Shown: piece by piece, positions 10,187 through 19,954 of the stretch
Layout of the letters: each line of letters opens with the position of its first letter
Numbering within the stretch: position 1 is the stretch's first letter
Made by a program: the position numbers and the translations under genes
Notes under the pieces: model-generated
The model's input: only the letters and a program-made list of their open reading frames with translations
Databases searched by the model: none
Told to the model about the DNA's origin: nothing
Assembly (NCBI GenBank): GCA_023212645.1
Contig: JALBYC010000001.1
Span: forward strand, 682,001 to 746,000
Source: Farysia itapuensis
Lineage: Eukaryota > Basidiomycota > Ustilaginomycetes > Ustilaginales > Ustilaginaceae
Reading direction: 5' to 3'
DNA length: 64,000 nucleotides

Positions 10187-10601
10187 ATGTTTGCTCGATC
10201 CATTGCTCGAAGTGTCGGCTCGTCCGCACAGGCTGCTCGTCTGGGCGGTGTGCGATACAACTCGTCGCTTCCTATTCCTCCCAAGATCGCAACGCCCAAG
10301 TCTGCCAAAGGTCCAGGTGGATCATCGGCTCGTATGGACGCTGTTGTTGACTTCTACAAGGCGCTACCCAAGGGTGATGCCCCTCACAAGCGCGGTGGTG
10401 GCATCAAGGCCCGCTACTTTGACGGCAAGAACGCTTCCGGCAAGCCGATCGTGGCCACGCTCTTCACCATGTTCTTGATCGGCTACTCTCTCGACTACAT
10501 GACCCATCTGCGTAAGTGCTGCCGTGTGACCAGCTATTTCTGGCGAAGATGGCTAACACTGTCCGCTCACAACAGGTCACCACAAGAACAACCACCACTA
10601 A
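10187..10601 (+). CDS. atp17: Mitochondrial ATP synthase subunit f (two exons)
   Basis: Exon 1 is 10187-10511 and exon 2 10576-10601; the 64-nt intron has a GTAAGT donor, a GCTAACAC branch region and an AACAG acceptor. The 116-aa product starts with a Ser/Arg-rich mitochondrial presequence (MFARSIARSVGSSAQAA). The mature part shows IPPKIATPKSAKGPG, VVDFYKALPKGDAP, IKARYFDGK and a single membrane span PIVATLFTMFLIGYSLDY, and after splicing it ends in THLRHHKNNHH, the typical His/Asn-rich tail of fungal subunit f. The tail is restored only by the splice. Subunit f belongs to the Fo stator region in the inner membrane and supports enzyme dimers. Confidence 0.93.
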
Positions 10602-10780
10602 ACGTGAACACTGCTACATCAGCCACTGGCTTGCCTTCTCTGAATACAAACCAAACTACATCTCAACAAACGGATCCGCTTGCATACACTTCTCATCAGG
10701 CAGCTTTTGGTGGCAAATCATGGTAAAGGCAGGTTGATAAAAGTACAGTACGGTCAGAGTAAAGACGGCTTGGTACGAGA

Positions 10781-12754
10781 TCAGCCTTTTGTGCGACGCA
10801 CAAAGCCGTCGAGGGGACCTTTTTTTCGATGGGACCGTGGATTAGTCACCGAATCCGTATGCGTTCTTGACGCCGAAGCGGCCGATGGCAGCGCCGTCGG
10901 ATTCAGGCAAGCGTCGATGTGTTGATTGAGTTCCTGATTCGTGCCCACAAGAGCTTGTTGGCAAATCGGACACTCCGCTTTCTGTTCAGGATCAGGTGTC
11001 TCATCTGTTTCTGTCAGGGGTGAACGCATTGCTGGGCTTGCCAGCAGAGTTGCATCCTGAGAAAGGTCCTGTACATCTGAAAACGGGTCTAGAGTGTCGG
11101 CCTCTAGAGACTGTCGAATGGCCATTGCTAGCTGTTGCTCTTCTTCTTCGAGTAGCTCCTGAGCTGATTTGCGTGCTTTGCGTACAGCTGCTCCAGAAGG
11201 CTCGGGCAAGTCATTTGCTGAAGTTTTGAACAACTTCTTGAGCCGATCTCCGCCAGCGGCCGCGGAGCGAAGATCTACCAGATGCGTGGCGCGTACACCA
11301 ATCAGTCTCAGGCACAGTGTGCCCTCGCGCTCTATTTCTTGCTTGAGCAAAGTGCTTGTGATGTCGAACAGATCGTCGGCACGATGAACCAATCTGGTCA
11401 CTGTTTTTGCGCGGGAGAAGCGCTGGAAGTTGTCTCGCTTGGCGCTCAGAGTGATTGTCTTGGCTTTGAACTCGAGTCGTTCAAGGTCCTGCTCGACACG
11501 ATCGGCACTTTGACGCAGCAGATCGAGAAGTTCTGTGATGTCGGATGTCGGGCTGAAAGTGTGTTCTCTGCCGACGCTCTTGCGCTCCTCTCGCTTCCCG
11601 GGTTCGACCACTGTGTTGCCTAAGCCAAGATGAGCCTTGAGCAGCCAGTCTATCTTGCCGTCAAGCGCGAGCCAGAGATCGACTCTCTTGCCCCAGATCT
11701 CTCCGCAGGTGGTCACGCCAAAGCTCTCGAGAATGCGTTCATTGACACGACCGATACCTGGGATCTTGCGACAGGGCAGAGAGTCCATAAAGTTGACAAT
11801 TGTCTTGCGATCAGGCATCACTCGGTACTGTCCGTCCGGCTTATTACGATCACTCGAGATCTTGGCGAGCATTGTGTTGGGTGCGATGCCGACACTGACG
11901 GTCAATTGTGTCTGCTCTTTGACCTGTGCTCGCAGTCTTTCCACGACCTCCTCGATTGTTCCGCCATCCTGCTCGACGTAGTCCGTGATGTCAAGGTAGG
12001 CTTCGTCGAGAGAAGCTTTTGCTAAATTCTCGTCGTATTGCTCGAATACAGCCATGACCTTCTGGCTTGCCTCTACATAGCTAGCCATATCGTTCTTCAC
12101 CACGATCAGATGTGGACAGAGGGCCTTGGCGACAAAGGTAGCCATACCACTGCGCACTCCATATCCTCTTCGTGCCTCGTAAGAAGCAGTAACAAGCACG
12201 CCAGAGCCAACACCAAAACACTTGCCCTTGAGCGATGGATCACGAGCCAGCTCGACAGCGGCGTAAAACATGTCGATGTCCGTGTGCAGAATTGTACGAG
12301 ACAAGTCTCTGCTGTTCTCCAGACGTGTAGACAGCTCCTCAATCTTGCGCTCGATGGAGAGCCACTCAGCGCTGCCAGGTGGTGTCTGACGCAGCTTTTC
12401 GTCTCGACGAGCTAGTAATGCGCTTATACGTTCGGTAGTCTGCGCATCCTTCTTGCGCTCATTCTCGAAGAATTTGCTACCTTTGGACACTTCGTAAATG
12501 ATGCGATTGATCTGATCCTGGTCTATTGCTAAGCCAGCTTTGGCCGATGAGGGTCCAGCCATGCGCTTGCGTAAACTCGCGAGGGCTGCATCTTCATCTG
12601 TCGGTGGACCTGTTCCGTTCTCCTCAGTGCCGTTCGAGACTTTGTGCCTTTTGCGTGGTGAGGTCGGCAAAGAGGTAGTAGCGGCGGCTGTTGGGTCATT
12701 TCGTGGATCGTCAAACACATCGCTGTTGGCGTCTCTGTCGCGAAAGAAGTTCAT
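10781..12754 (-). CDS. DNA polymerase kappa (DinB/Y-family translesion polymerase)
   Basis: A single-exon product of 657 aa. Residues 75-150 form the N-clasp typical of pol kappa (SKGSKFFENERKKD). Palm motifs are TDIDMFYAAVE (catalytic Asp159) and SLDEAYLD (Asp250, Glu251), with YEARRGYGVRSGM in the fingers. Helix-hairpin-helix LPCRKIPGIGRV is at about 326-337 and the little finger follows to about 495. The C-terminus has a good ubiquitin-interacting motif at 536-552 (acidic run, then LAMAIRQSLEAD) and a UBZ zinc finger with C595, C598, H612 and C616, and ends in a weak PIP-like GPLDGFVRR. It bypasses damaged template bases and is recruited by ubiquitinated PCNA. It is divergent from atg4. 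Confidence 0.94.
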   Translation of the reverse strand: MNFFRDRDANSDVFDDPRNDPTAAATTSLPTSPRKRHKVSNGTEENGTGPPTDEDAALASLRKRMAGPSSAKAGLAIDQDQINRIIYEVSKGSKFFENERKKDAQTTERISALLARRDEKLRQTPPGSAEWLSIERKIEELSTRLENSRDLSRTILHTDIDMFYAAVELARDPSLKGKCFGVGSGVLVTASYEARRGYGVRSGMATFVAKALCPHLIVVKNDMASYVEASQKVMAVFEQYDENLAKASLDEAYLDITDYVEQDGGTIEEVVERLRAQVKEQTQLTVSVGIAPNTMLAKISSDRNKPDGQYRVMPDRKTIVNFMDSLPCRKIPGIGRVNERILESFGVTTCGEIWGKRVDLWLALDGKIDWLLKAHLGLGNTVVEPGKREERKSVGREHTFSPTSDITELLDLLRQSADRVEQDLERLEFKAKTITLSAKRDNFQRFSRAKTVTRLVHRADDLFDITSTLLKQEIEREGTLCLRLIGVRATHLVDLRSAAAGGDRLKKLFKTSANDLPEPSGAAVRKARKSAQELLEEEEQQLAMAIRQSLEADTLDPFSDVQDLSQDATLLASPAMRSPLTETDETPDPEQKAECPICQQALVGTNQELNQHIDACLNPTALPSAASASRTHTDSVTNPRSHRKKGPLDGFVRRTKG

Positions 12755-13132
12755 CTGCCTGTACTCTCTCTAGCTGACTGCCCAGACTCTAGCCAGTCAT
12801 GCTGTGCAATCTGGCGCAAGTATGGCGGCTGTAAAGAGCGCAGTCGACCTGTCTTTTGCGAGAAGTGTCACAAAAGCCGACAGGGTCCAGAAGTGACATC
12901 CGACATCCGTGCTCAGCGCTAAGTTGCACTCACTTGGCGTATCTCTCCCACCTGTCCAAGTCCACCTTGTTCATCAGAGACTGCTTTCACACCTCGCAGT
13001 GTCCATTGCATCCAGCATCTTCATTGCGTCCTGGATGTGTCGCAGCTACACTTCGCTTTTGGGGCGTGCCTAGGCCGCTTTGATCGCATTCCAACCTGAA
13101 CGGCATCCGAGTGCGGGTATCACCTTGACAAC
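12755..13132. promoter_or_regulatory. Divergent promoter region, pol kappa / atg4
   Basis: This 378-nt interval carries both promoters. No distinct element could be named with confidence and no coding frame stands out. Confidence 0.4.
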
Positions 13133-16100
13133 ATGCAGACTCACTTGGGTCTACCGGTGCAAGACATTGTCATTTCTGACGCATCCGCACGACCTGTCTC
13201 TGACACGTCACATGTCGACTCACAGCCGTCGCGCGTCGAGTCTCCGCAGCAGCTTCGACCTGTCAATAGCCATGGTTCTACGAGCTCATCGTCTCAGGCA
13301 CGACAGTCGAGATCGCCGCAAGACTTGTCGAATCCAGAAAGTTCGACGAGCAGAGGTGCTCGCTTGAGTCCATCCAGTAACTCGCGTAGCCCTGAGTCGT
13401 CGACGTCGTCATCAAATCTCAAGCCTCAAGCGGCTGGGTTCAATCGCAGAAAGATCTTTGGGCGCAGCACTAGCATCCGAGATCTGCTTGGTGGGAGTGG
13501 CAGCAGTGATGACAACAGTAACACCACAGCTCACGACAGAGACGCGCTCCGTAATGCGTCGAGCAATTCAGCGACGTCTTCAACTTCTTCGACGAAGGAA
13601 TCTGGGCTCGGCTTTCTTCGGCACATGGGAAGCAAAAGCTTTCTCAACCTCAGCGACTCCAAAGGCAGCGCGTCTTCCTCCGAGCATCTCCCGCTCAGTT
13701 CTTCGGAAGTTCAAAACTCGAAAAGACTTTCGGACTCACTCAAGATCTTCGGACGTCGACGGGGCAGATCCGTATCCAGAAGTCTGGATGCCCCGAAAGA
13801 TGATCTGACCGAATTCGGTCGAGCAAGCAGCAATACCAGCGAGTCATCGCTCGCGAGCAGCAATGGGCGTAGCGGCAACGCATCTCAAACAGTTAGGACC
13901 ACTATTCACGAGCCAAAATCTTTGCGCAGTCAGAACAGTCACGAGAAAGACTCTCTAATGCCAACTGACTCTCCTGTTGGGCTTCCAAAACGTCTCAGTG
14001 GATGGATACAGAACATGGTTGGTAATGATGCTGTTACACCCAGTACAGAGGACACTATGCTACCGCCTACGAAGGAAGACGGCTCAAGGCCGGAAGCTCT
14101 AGATCGATCAGCAGACAACAAGGCGACCGAATCGTCCAGTCGCGAAACGACGTCCCTCGGAGCCCGAGCAGGAACACTGCTGCAGACCTTGACGTCCGCT
14201 CCTGCCAAAGCCGTAAAGTCGACTGCTTCAGTCAGTCCCAACAGCAGCTCCACTTGGGGCTCTAGTGGGATTGGCATCGATCGAGCCTTCCGCTTCTTCC
14301 TCGATAATGACATCGAAAGCAAGGCTGATGACGGAATCTGGCTTCTGGGCGTCTGGCATGGCCCAAGTTTTGAGCCAGGTGCGGTGCAGTCGACGGGTCC
14401 AGACACGATTAATGACAAACCTTCGATACCAAGTGAGTCTATGAGCCCTAGGAATCCGACGCGCGCCGTCTTTAGCATCGACAGCACACGCAACACTTCG
14501 CCTAGCACGAGCATCTCTAGAGCCAGCTCGGTTTCGTCTAGTGCTGTTCCCGACTGGCAGATGGCGTTTCAAGCGGACTTCAGCTCTCGCCTCTGGTGCA
14601 CCTATCGAAACCACTTTGGTCCGATCACGAGGGATGGTACTATATCAGACGAGGCAGCTTCGGCTGCTGAAACACTTGCAGCAGCGACCGCGACGCAGTC
14701 AGAGGTGTCTTCTGCCAACGAGACTAGTGCAAACCGCAACTGGCTCGGTCGCAAGGCCACGGAGAGTCTGTCAGCACCGGAGCAGCCAGCAGGCTCTTCA
14801 GCGATGTCTCCTATCGGTCTGGGAGCTGCTCTGGGCGCGAGCTACACGACTGCCACCAGCACTCTGGGTGACAAGATGGGAATATCCAACTTCTGGGGAC
14901 GTGCAACAGCAGCAGCTCAAGCCGCAGGATTCAGCCGCGGTCTTACCACTGATGCCGGATGGGGGTGTATGCTGCGAACCGGCCAAAGCTTACTCGCTAA
15001 TGCCCTGTTGCACGCGCACCTAGGTCGATCATGGCAAAAGGACTCTCCACCTCTCCATCAGTACCAGCACTACGAGCAGGTTTCGTCTCTCCACGCCGAT
15101 CGAGCTACGGAACAGGAGGCTCTTGCAACATGGCGACTGAAGCGCCGTGAACATGCGATTTATGTCAAAATTTTGAGCTGGTTCCTAGACGATGCAAGTC
15201 CAGCAAGTCCGTTCAGTGTTCATCGTATGGCCCGGCAAGGCAAGCGTCTGGGCAAGGAAGTAGGCGAGTGGTTTGGCCCTTCCACTGCGGCTGGTGCAAT
15301 CAAGCAGCTCGTTGCTGATTTTAGCGAAGCCGGCATCGGGGTAGTGCTGGATCACGATGGCGTCTTCCACCTGAACGAAGTGCGAGCTAGCTCGGCGCAG
15401 CAAGTCGGCAATGGCTCAAGACGAAAGCCAGATGCAGTGTGGCAGCGACCTGTGCTGATTTTGATCGGCATCCGGCTTGGCTTGGAGAGTGTCAACCCCG
15501 TCTACTACGATTCGGTCAAGGCCACGTTTTCATTCCCGCAAAGTGTTGGCATTGCAGGTGGACGTCCTTCGTCCTCGTACTACTTCATGGGTCATCAGGG
15601 CAACTCGCTGTTCTACCTCGATCCACACAATGTCCGACCAGCGGTCCCCCTTCGCTTCCCACCAAAGATCTTTCCGTCCGCGGTGCCGGAGCATCTGGAC
15701 CTTGCCTATCGATATGAAAGAGACTCCAACGATGACGAAGAAGAGTGGTGGTCGCACGCCTACAGCGAAGCGCAAACATCGACCTTTCATTGTGAGAAGG
15801 TGAGAAGGATGCCCATCAAGAGCTTGGACCCAAGCATGCTGCTTGGATTCCTCGTCAAGGACGAGGCCAGTCTGTTGGATTTATGTGCGCGAATGCAGTC
15901 ACTGCCCAAGGCTATTTTTAGTTTTGCTGACAGCGCGCCGACGTGGATTGACGACGATGACTTTGACCCGAGCATGGAGAGCTTCTCCGAGTCCAGTGCT
16001 GGGGGCGATCTGGACGACGACCACAGTGATGTTGAAGCAGGCGCCAATATTCTCACCGGATCGCAGACTGTCGGCCGCAGTGTCGCAGAGGCGTCTTCGC

Positions 16101-16810
16101 CACGGCACGCCGTCTTGTCGTCAAGCGCTATGAGCCCGAGCACGACGGCAAAGGAACGAACGGCTGAGTGGCTTGGTCGAGGTCACTCGTCGCCCGACTC
16201 AGGCATTGTATTTCCTTCGCTGGAAGTTCATGATGCTCAGCCATTGCGTCGACCTTCGCGAACCGACGCCCGTCTGGTCTCATCGTCGTCAGCCGTAACT
16301 GCACGCCCGGATGGCCAGCAGCGCGATTCACGAACTCGATCCTCCATATCCTCTACCACTGAAGGTGTAGCAGTCTTGGAGGATGACAGCTTTTCCACCA
16401 TGCATCTTTCCGGATCAGAGGCTGATTCGGGCTGGGAAGAAGTGTCCGAGGTTGGCACAATTGCACCTTCCGCTTCGGCTGCCGCTGTGGCGCAACTCGT
16501 TCTCGGTGAAAGCGCGTCGACCCAGTCACCGAACGAATCAGCAGACGCCGATACAAAGAATGCCTTTGTCGACTCCGTCCTCGTCGAACGACCGTCTACG
16601 ACGAGAACGGCGACCGAATCATCAGACCTGCTGGCTGACATGGTGGCCATCAGTCTAGACACGGCTGGGATTGAAGCACCTTCGACGTCTGCAAAGCCGT
16701 CAGACCAAGCACGCGTCTCGATGGAAGTAGGCGCCCTGGGCACGCACACCCCCACCCGGCGCGACAAAGCACCAACCGATAAGACAGGGGGGTACTTTGA
16801 ACTCACGTAA
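13133..16810 (+). CDS. atg4: Atg4 cysteine protease (peptidase C54), unusually long
   Basis: A single-exon product of 1225 aa. Catalytic Cys612 sits in TTDAGWGCMLRTGQSLLA, and the acidic/His pair is in FYLDPHNVRPA (Asp830, His832). Also seen are RPVLILIGIRLGLESVNPVYY and VGIAGGRPSSSYYFMGHQGN, family signatures. Atg4 trims the C-terminus of Atg8 to expose glycine and later releases Atg8 from phosphatidylethanolamine during autophagy. The core is interrupted by inserts, and the first ~380 residues are Ser-rich and disordered; the C-terminal ~230 residues are also disordered and acidic. Yeast and animal Atg4 are only about 400-500 aa. A late (F/Y)xxL-type end, YFELT, could be an Atg8-interacting motif, but this is weak. 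It faces nap1 tail to tail. Confidence 0.95.
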   Translation: MQTHLGLPVQDIVISDASARPVSDTSHVDSQPSRVESPQQLRPVNSHGSTSSSSQARQSRSPQDLSNPESSTSRGARLSPSSNSRSPESSTSSSNLKPQAAGFNRRKIFGRSTSIRDLLGGSGSSDDNSNTTAHDRDALRNASSNSATSSTSSTKESGLGFLRHMGSKSFLNLSDSKGSASSSEHLPLSSSEVQNSKRLSDSLKIFGRRRGRSVSRSLDAPKDDLTEFGRASSNTSESSLASSNGRSGNASQTVRTTIHEPKSLRSQNSHEKDSLMPTDSPVGLPKRLSGWIQNMVGNDAVTPSTEDTMLPPTKEDGSRPEALDRSADNKATESSSRETTSLGARAGTLLQTLTSAPAKAVKSTASVSPNSSSTWGSSGIGIDRAFRFFLDNDIESKADDGIWLLGVWHGPSFEPGAVQSTGPDTINDKPSIPSESMSPRNPTRAVFSIDSTRNTSPSTSISRASSVSSSAVPDWQMAFQADFSSRLWCTYRNHFGPITRDGTISDEAASAAETLAAATATQSEVSSANETSANRNWLGRKATESLSAPEQPAGSSAMSPIGLGAALGASYTTATSTLGDKMGISNFWGRATAAAQAAGFSRGLTTDAGWGCMLRTGQSLLANALLHAHLGRSWQKDSPPLHQYQHYEQVSSLHADRATEQEALATWRLKRREHAIYVKILSWFLDDASPASPFSVHRMARQGKRLGKEVGEWFGPSTAAGAIKQLVADFSEAGIGVVLDHDGVFHLNEVRASSAQQVGNGSRRKPDAVWQRPVLILIGIRLGLESVNPVYYDSVKATFSFPQSVGIAGGRPSSSYYFMGHQGNSLFYLDPHNVRPAVPLRFPPKIFPSAVPEHLDLAYRYERDSNDDEEEWWSHAYSEAQTSTFHCEKVRRMPIKSLDPSMLLGFLVKDEASLLDLCARMQSLPKAIFSFADSAPTWIDDDDFDPSMESFSESSAGGDLDDDHSDVEAGANILTGSQTVGRSVAEASSPRHAVLSSSAMSPSTTAKERTAEWLGRGHSSPDSGIVFPSLEVHDAQPLRRPSRTDARLVSSSSAVTARPDGQQRDSRTRSSISSTTEGVAVLEDDSFSTMHLSGSEADSGWEEVSEVGTIAPSASAAAVAQLVLGESASTQSPNESADADTKNAFVDSVLVERPSTTRTATESSDLLADMVAISLDTAGIEAPSTSAKPSDQARVSMEVGALGTHTPTRRDKAPTDKTGGYFELT

Positions 16811-17131
16811 AGGCAAAAAAGCCCATTCACCCTGCCCAAGACATGTAGCTCTAAGTCTAGACTATACATATACCCACACTAGCAACTTTAAGCATTGTGA
16901 CTAAGGGCGTGCTCGGGGCCAGACAGAGAAACAAGAAAGGAAGACTGGTGTTTCAATGTTTGAGAACTGGGGTACAAGAATTTGCATATCACATAAGGGC
17001 TGCACAGCGGCAACTTGAGAGGCAAGGGAGCGAGGTGGGGGGGAGTCAGCAAAGACACCGTGTAAGGGGGGACTGATAGTTGTTGAGCCTGTCACAAGAG
17101 CTCGGTGCAGAATGGCAAGAAAGCGTTGGCT
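16811..17131. other. Convergent intergenic region atg4 / nap1, nothing distinct
   Basis: This 321-nt stretch lies between two stop codons and holds both 3' untranslated regions. No coding frame or repeat of note was seen. Confidence 0.55.
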
Positions 17132-18382
17132 TTACTGCTGCTTGCACTCCTGAGGGTCTTGAGAGCCGGCCATCTGAGAACCAGCGGAAGCACCAAGCTG
17201 AGATCGACGCGAAGGCTGGTCGTCATCGTCGACATCCTCTTCGTCGTCATCTTCATCGTCCTCGTCAAACTCGTCGTCAAGGTCATCAATGTCCTCGTAC
17301 TGAAGGGCCTTGCCGGTGAAGAAGTCGACGGCATGTGGGATGATGCGGTCCTTGAGATCCTCACCAATCTGGTAGTCAAGTTCGAGACGCTCGTCGAGCT
17401 CGTCGAGATCGGCCTCTTCGTCCTCCGCCTCGCCGTTCTTGGGAGGCTTGGGTGGGTTGAAGAAGTTGAAGAAGGACTCGACGGGGACGGAGCGCTTGAC
17501 GGTTCTTGTCTGGTTGGTGTTCTTGTTGCGCTGCTTTTTGGTCTCGATCTTGTGAGTGAGATCCTTGTCTTCCTTCCAGTCGATCTTGCAGCCTTCGGCG
17601 TGGTCGTAGACGAGGTCGCCCGAGTATCCGACTTCGTCCTGGTAGTAGTAAGTCTTGGTAAGAGACTTGGTGGTGAAGAAGTCGTTCTTGGAGGGGTCGA
17701 ATTCAAATTCGAGCTTGAAGCCAGCCTGGTCGACGAGGTAGGTCATTCGGATGTCTACAAGTGCCTTTAGCGCGTCTTCGTCACGCTCCGTGATAAGTTC
17801 GGAGAGAGCAATGTGGTTCTTGAGTGCGGTGAGCCAGAACTCGGGGATGCCGTTGGCACCGTCAGCAGGTGACTTGACATCGGCCAATGATTCTGATGGT
17901 TCTTCGTCGTCTTCGTCGGCGTCGACAGCTTCACCTGCCTTGACTTCTTCGGTGCTGGGCTCCTGCTTGCCCTGGATGATGGCCGCACGGCGTTCATACA
18001 AAGGCCTGTATCTCTGTGCGTACTTCTTCTCCAGCTCGAGAATCTCCTTCTGGAAGTCTGCCTCGATCTTGTGGTGTTCAACCTGCACGCCCTTGAGACC
18101 CTCGACTCTTCTTCGGACGTGGGGAGGCAGTGACTCGACGTAGCCGGACGAGCGACCAACCAGGTTGGAAAGCTTGTCCTGGACCATGGCAGCCAAGGCA
18201 GGGTTGTTCTGCAGGGCGGATGCCATGTCTACGGCACCTTCATCTTCCTCACCGATGGTGCCGACAGTGGGACGTGAGAGGGCTTCTCGTGTCAGAGGTG
18301 CATTGCTCAGTGGGGTGTTCTGAGGGGTAGGGGCGACCTGGTCAGAGCTCTTGCTCTTTCCAATCTCTTGTGCGCCAGACAT
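17132..18382 (-). CDS. nap1: Nucleosome assembly protein NAP1
   Basis: A single-exon product of 416 aa, the usual length of NAP1. An N-terminal tail leads into a long dimerisation helix (about 65-150: LPPHVRRRVEGLKGVQVEH, EILELEKKYAQRYRPLYERR), then the NAP fold with IPEFWLTALKNH, LVDIRMTYL, GFKLEFEF, FTTKSLTKTYYYQ and DKDLTHKIETKKQRNK, and VESFFNFFNPPKPPK. The C-terminus (about 325-395) is a strongly acidic Asp/Glu tract. NAP1 is a histone chaperone for H2A-H2B that shuttles between cytoplasm and nucleus and acts in nucleosome assembly. Acidic-tract codons create an open frame on the opposite strand which is not a gene. Confidence 0.96.
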   Translation of the reverse strand: MSGAQEIGKSKSSDQVAPTPQNTPLSNAPLTREALSRPTVGTIGEEDEGAVDMASALQNNPALAAMVQDKLSNLVGRSSGYVESLPPHVRRRVEGLKGVQVEHHKIEADFQKEILELEKKYAQRYRPLYERRAAIIQGKQEPSTEEVKAGEAVDADEDDEEPSESLADVKSPADGANGIPEFWLTALKNHIALSELITERDEDALKALVDIRMTYLVDQAGFKLEFEFDPSKNDFFTTKSLTKTYYYQDEVGYSGDLVYDHAEGCKIDWKEDKDLTHKIETKKQRNKNTNQTRTVKRSVPVESFFNFFNPPKPPKNGEAEDEEADLDELDERLELDYQIGEDLKDRIIPHAVDFFTGKALQYEDIDDLDDEFDEDDEDDDEEDVDDDDQPSRRSQLGASAGSQMAGSQDPQECKQQ

Positions 18383-19954
18383 GTTGCGATGATCTCCCGA
18401 GTGGCTGATCAGATGGAGTGGTTAAAGGACAGCACGAAGCTTGGAAAGTGTCCTTGTGACGCAATATGAAGAAGAGACGGTGGTGATAATCAGTGAATCT
18501 GGCGAGAAAAAGAGAGCGTTGGGCCAGTCTGCGTCTCGGGCGCCTGTTGCACTGCGACCGTCAGAAGGGCAAGGCTGAGGAAGTGTTAAAATCCAAATTA
18601 CGAGCCATTCTAATTAGCCCAATACAACCAAGCCAAAACCAACTGCAAAGCCAAAATCAAATCAGCTGGGCTGCCCACGACGGGAAAAGATACAAGAAAA
18701 AAAAGTTGGGTTCATCCGCCAGACTGCTCACGTCCCAACGCGCAGTTTTTCCCCCTTCAATACGTGACATTCAAGAAAGCGTGTCCGCCGCACCACTAAC
18801 CAACACTTGAATCACTTTCCTGTGCACTCACTGCTGCAGCTAGCAGTGAGCACGCGCTAGCAGAAATGAAGCATTTCTGTGCAATGATCAGGCTGCGAAC
18901 AGACTTACAGCGGGTGAGATCGGGTCCAACTGATCCCCATCGCGACCCTACGACTGTGGGAGGGCTAGAATTTCGCGTCTTGCCCAAAAAATAATAATTG
19001 AGAGCGCCTGACGTGTAGGCAACGCGCACGGCCTGGGCTAAGTCGTTTGCAGCACGCGGGCAGAGACATTGTCGGGTTCCGACCGGATCGGCGCTTGTCC
19101 ATCGGGTCCTAGTCAGTAAGCATCGGACGATCCGTCCGTGACAGCGGCAAACATGGCATCACCGGTCGGCATCGGTATCGAACCATGCTTAAGCGTGGAC
19201 CCTGAACGTAAAGATCCCCCTGGTTTTTCCGAGGCAGATTTATTTGACGAGCACCTCGTGGCAGGATTTCCACATTGTGGCAGTGCGTGCTACTCCAATC
19301 AGACGAGACTTCCGCCGGTCAAGTTTGAAGCTAGTCATTCTGCACAGCTCTATTCGTTCGTCTTTCGTGGTATAGCGCCTTCAGCTGCCTCGACCTGGCT
19401 GCACTCAATTTATGTCCCCAATTTTTAGTGCGAAATTATGTGCCTTTTTTTTTCTCCGTAGAGAATTGAGTGCACGAATTCACGGAACTAAAAAAAAATC
19501 CAGTCCCGTGTCAGATTAGCCTGCCTCGGTGGCCAATTCCATCCAGAGGACCGGTGCCGGTCGTCGACCTTGGCATCCAAGATATCCCTCCGCCAGACTA
19601 CACAGGCAGACGTCAGCTCTATATACCCTCTGTCAAACATCCACCTGGCTGTCCTTCATAACTCTACCTCCCAGTCGAGACGAAACTCCTGACCATTGCG
19701 TGATTACCCTTTGTTCGAGTATTGCAACCTCCCGATGGCCACGTTCTAATCAGCGTCGCTGCCGCTTTCACTGGTCTAGTGATCCTTTCCACAGTCCTGC
19801 AGAGATCCAAGACAATCTTTCGATACCGTACTCAACCCTCTGCAGCCTTGATACCACACTTCTCCGAGTTCGACTGCCCAAAGCGCTGCAGACTGCGATA
19901 TACAGACCAGACTGTACCTCGACCTGCCGCTAACGGGCAGCGTGTCTGTTCAAC
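18383..19954. promoter_or_regulatory. Long divergent intergenic region nap1 / C2H2 factor with two inverted repeats
   Basis: This 1572-nt stretch has no convincing gene. It contains two perfect inverted repeats: CTCACTGCT/AGCAGTGAG at 18827-18850 (6-nt loop) and TGCACTCAATT at 19400-19410 with its complement at 19464-19474 (53-nt spacer, T-rich). A TATA-like CTCTATATACC lies at about 19617-19627, some 330 nt before the C2H2 gene. The length suggests a long leader or an elaborate promoter for that regulator. Frames of 60-130 codons occur but have no recognisable features. Confidence 0.45.

Noticed and set aside
17105..17770. Open frame of 221 codons on the plus strand opposite nap1
   Set aside because: Shadow of the acidic NAP1 tail; hydrophobic Val/Leu runs are the antisense of Asp/Glu codons.
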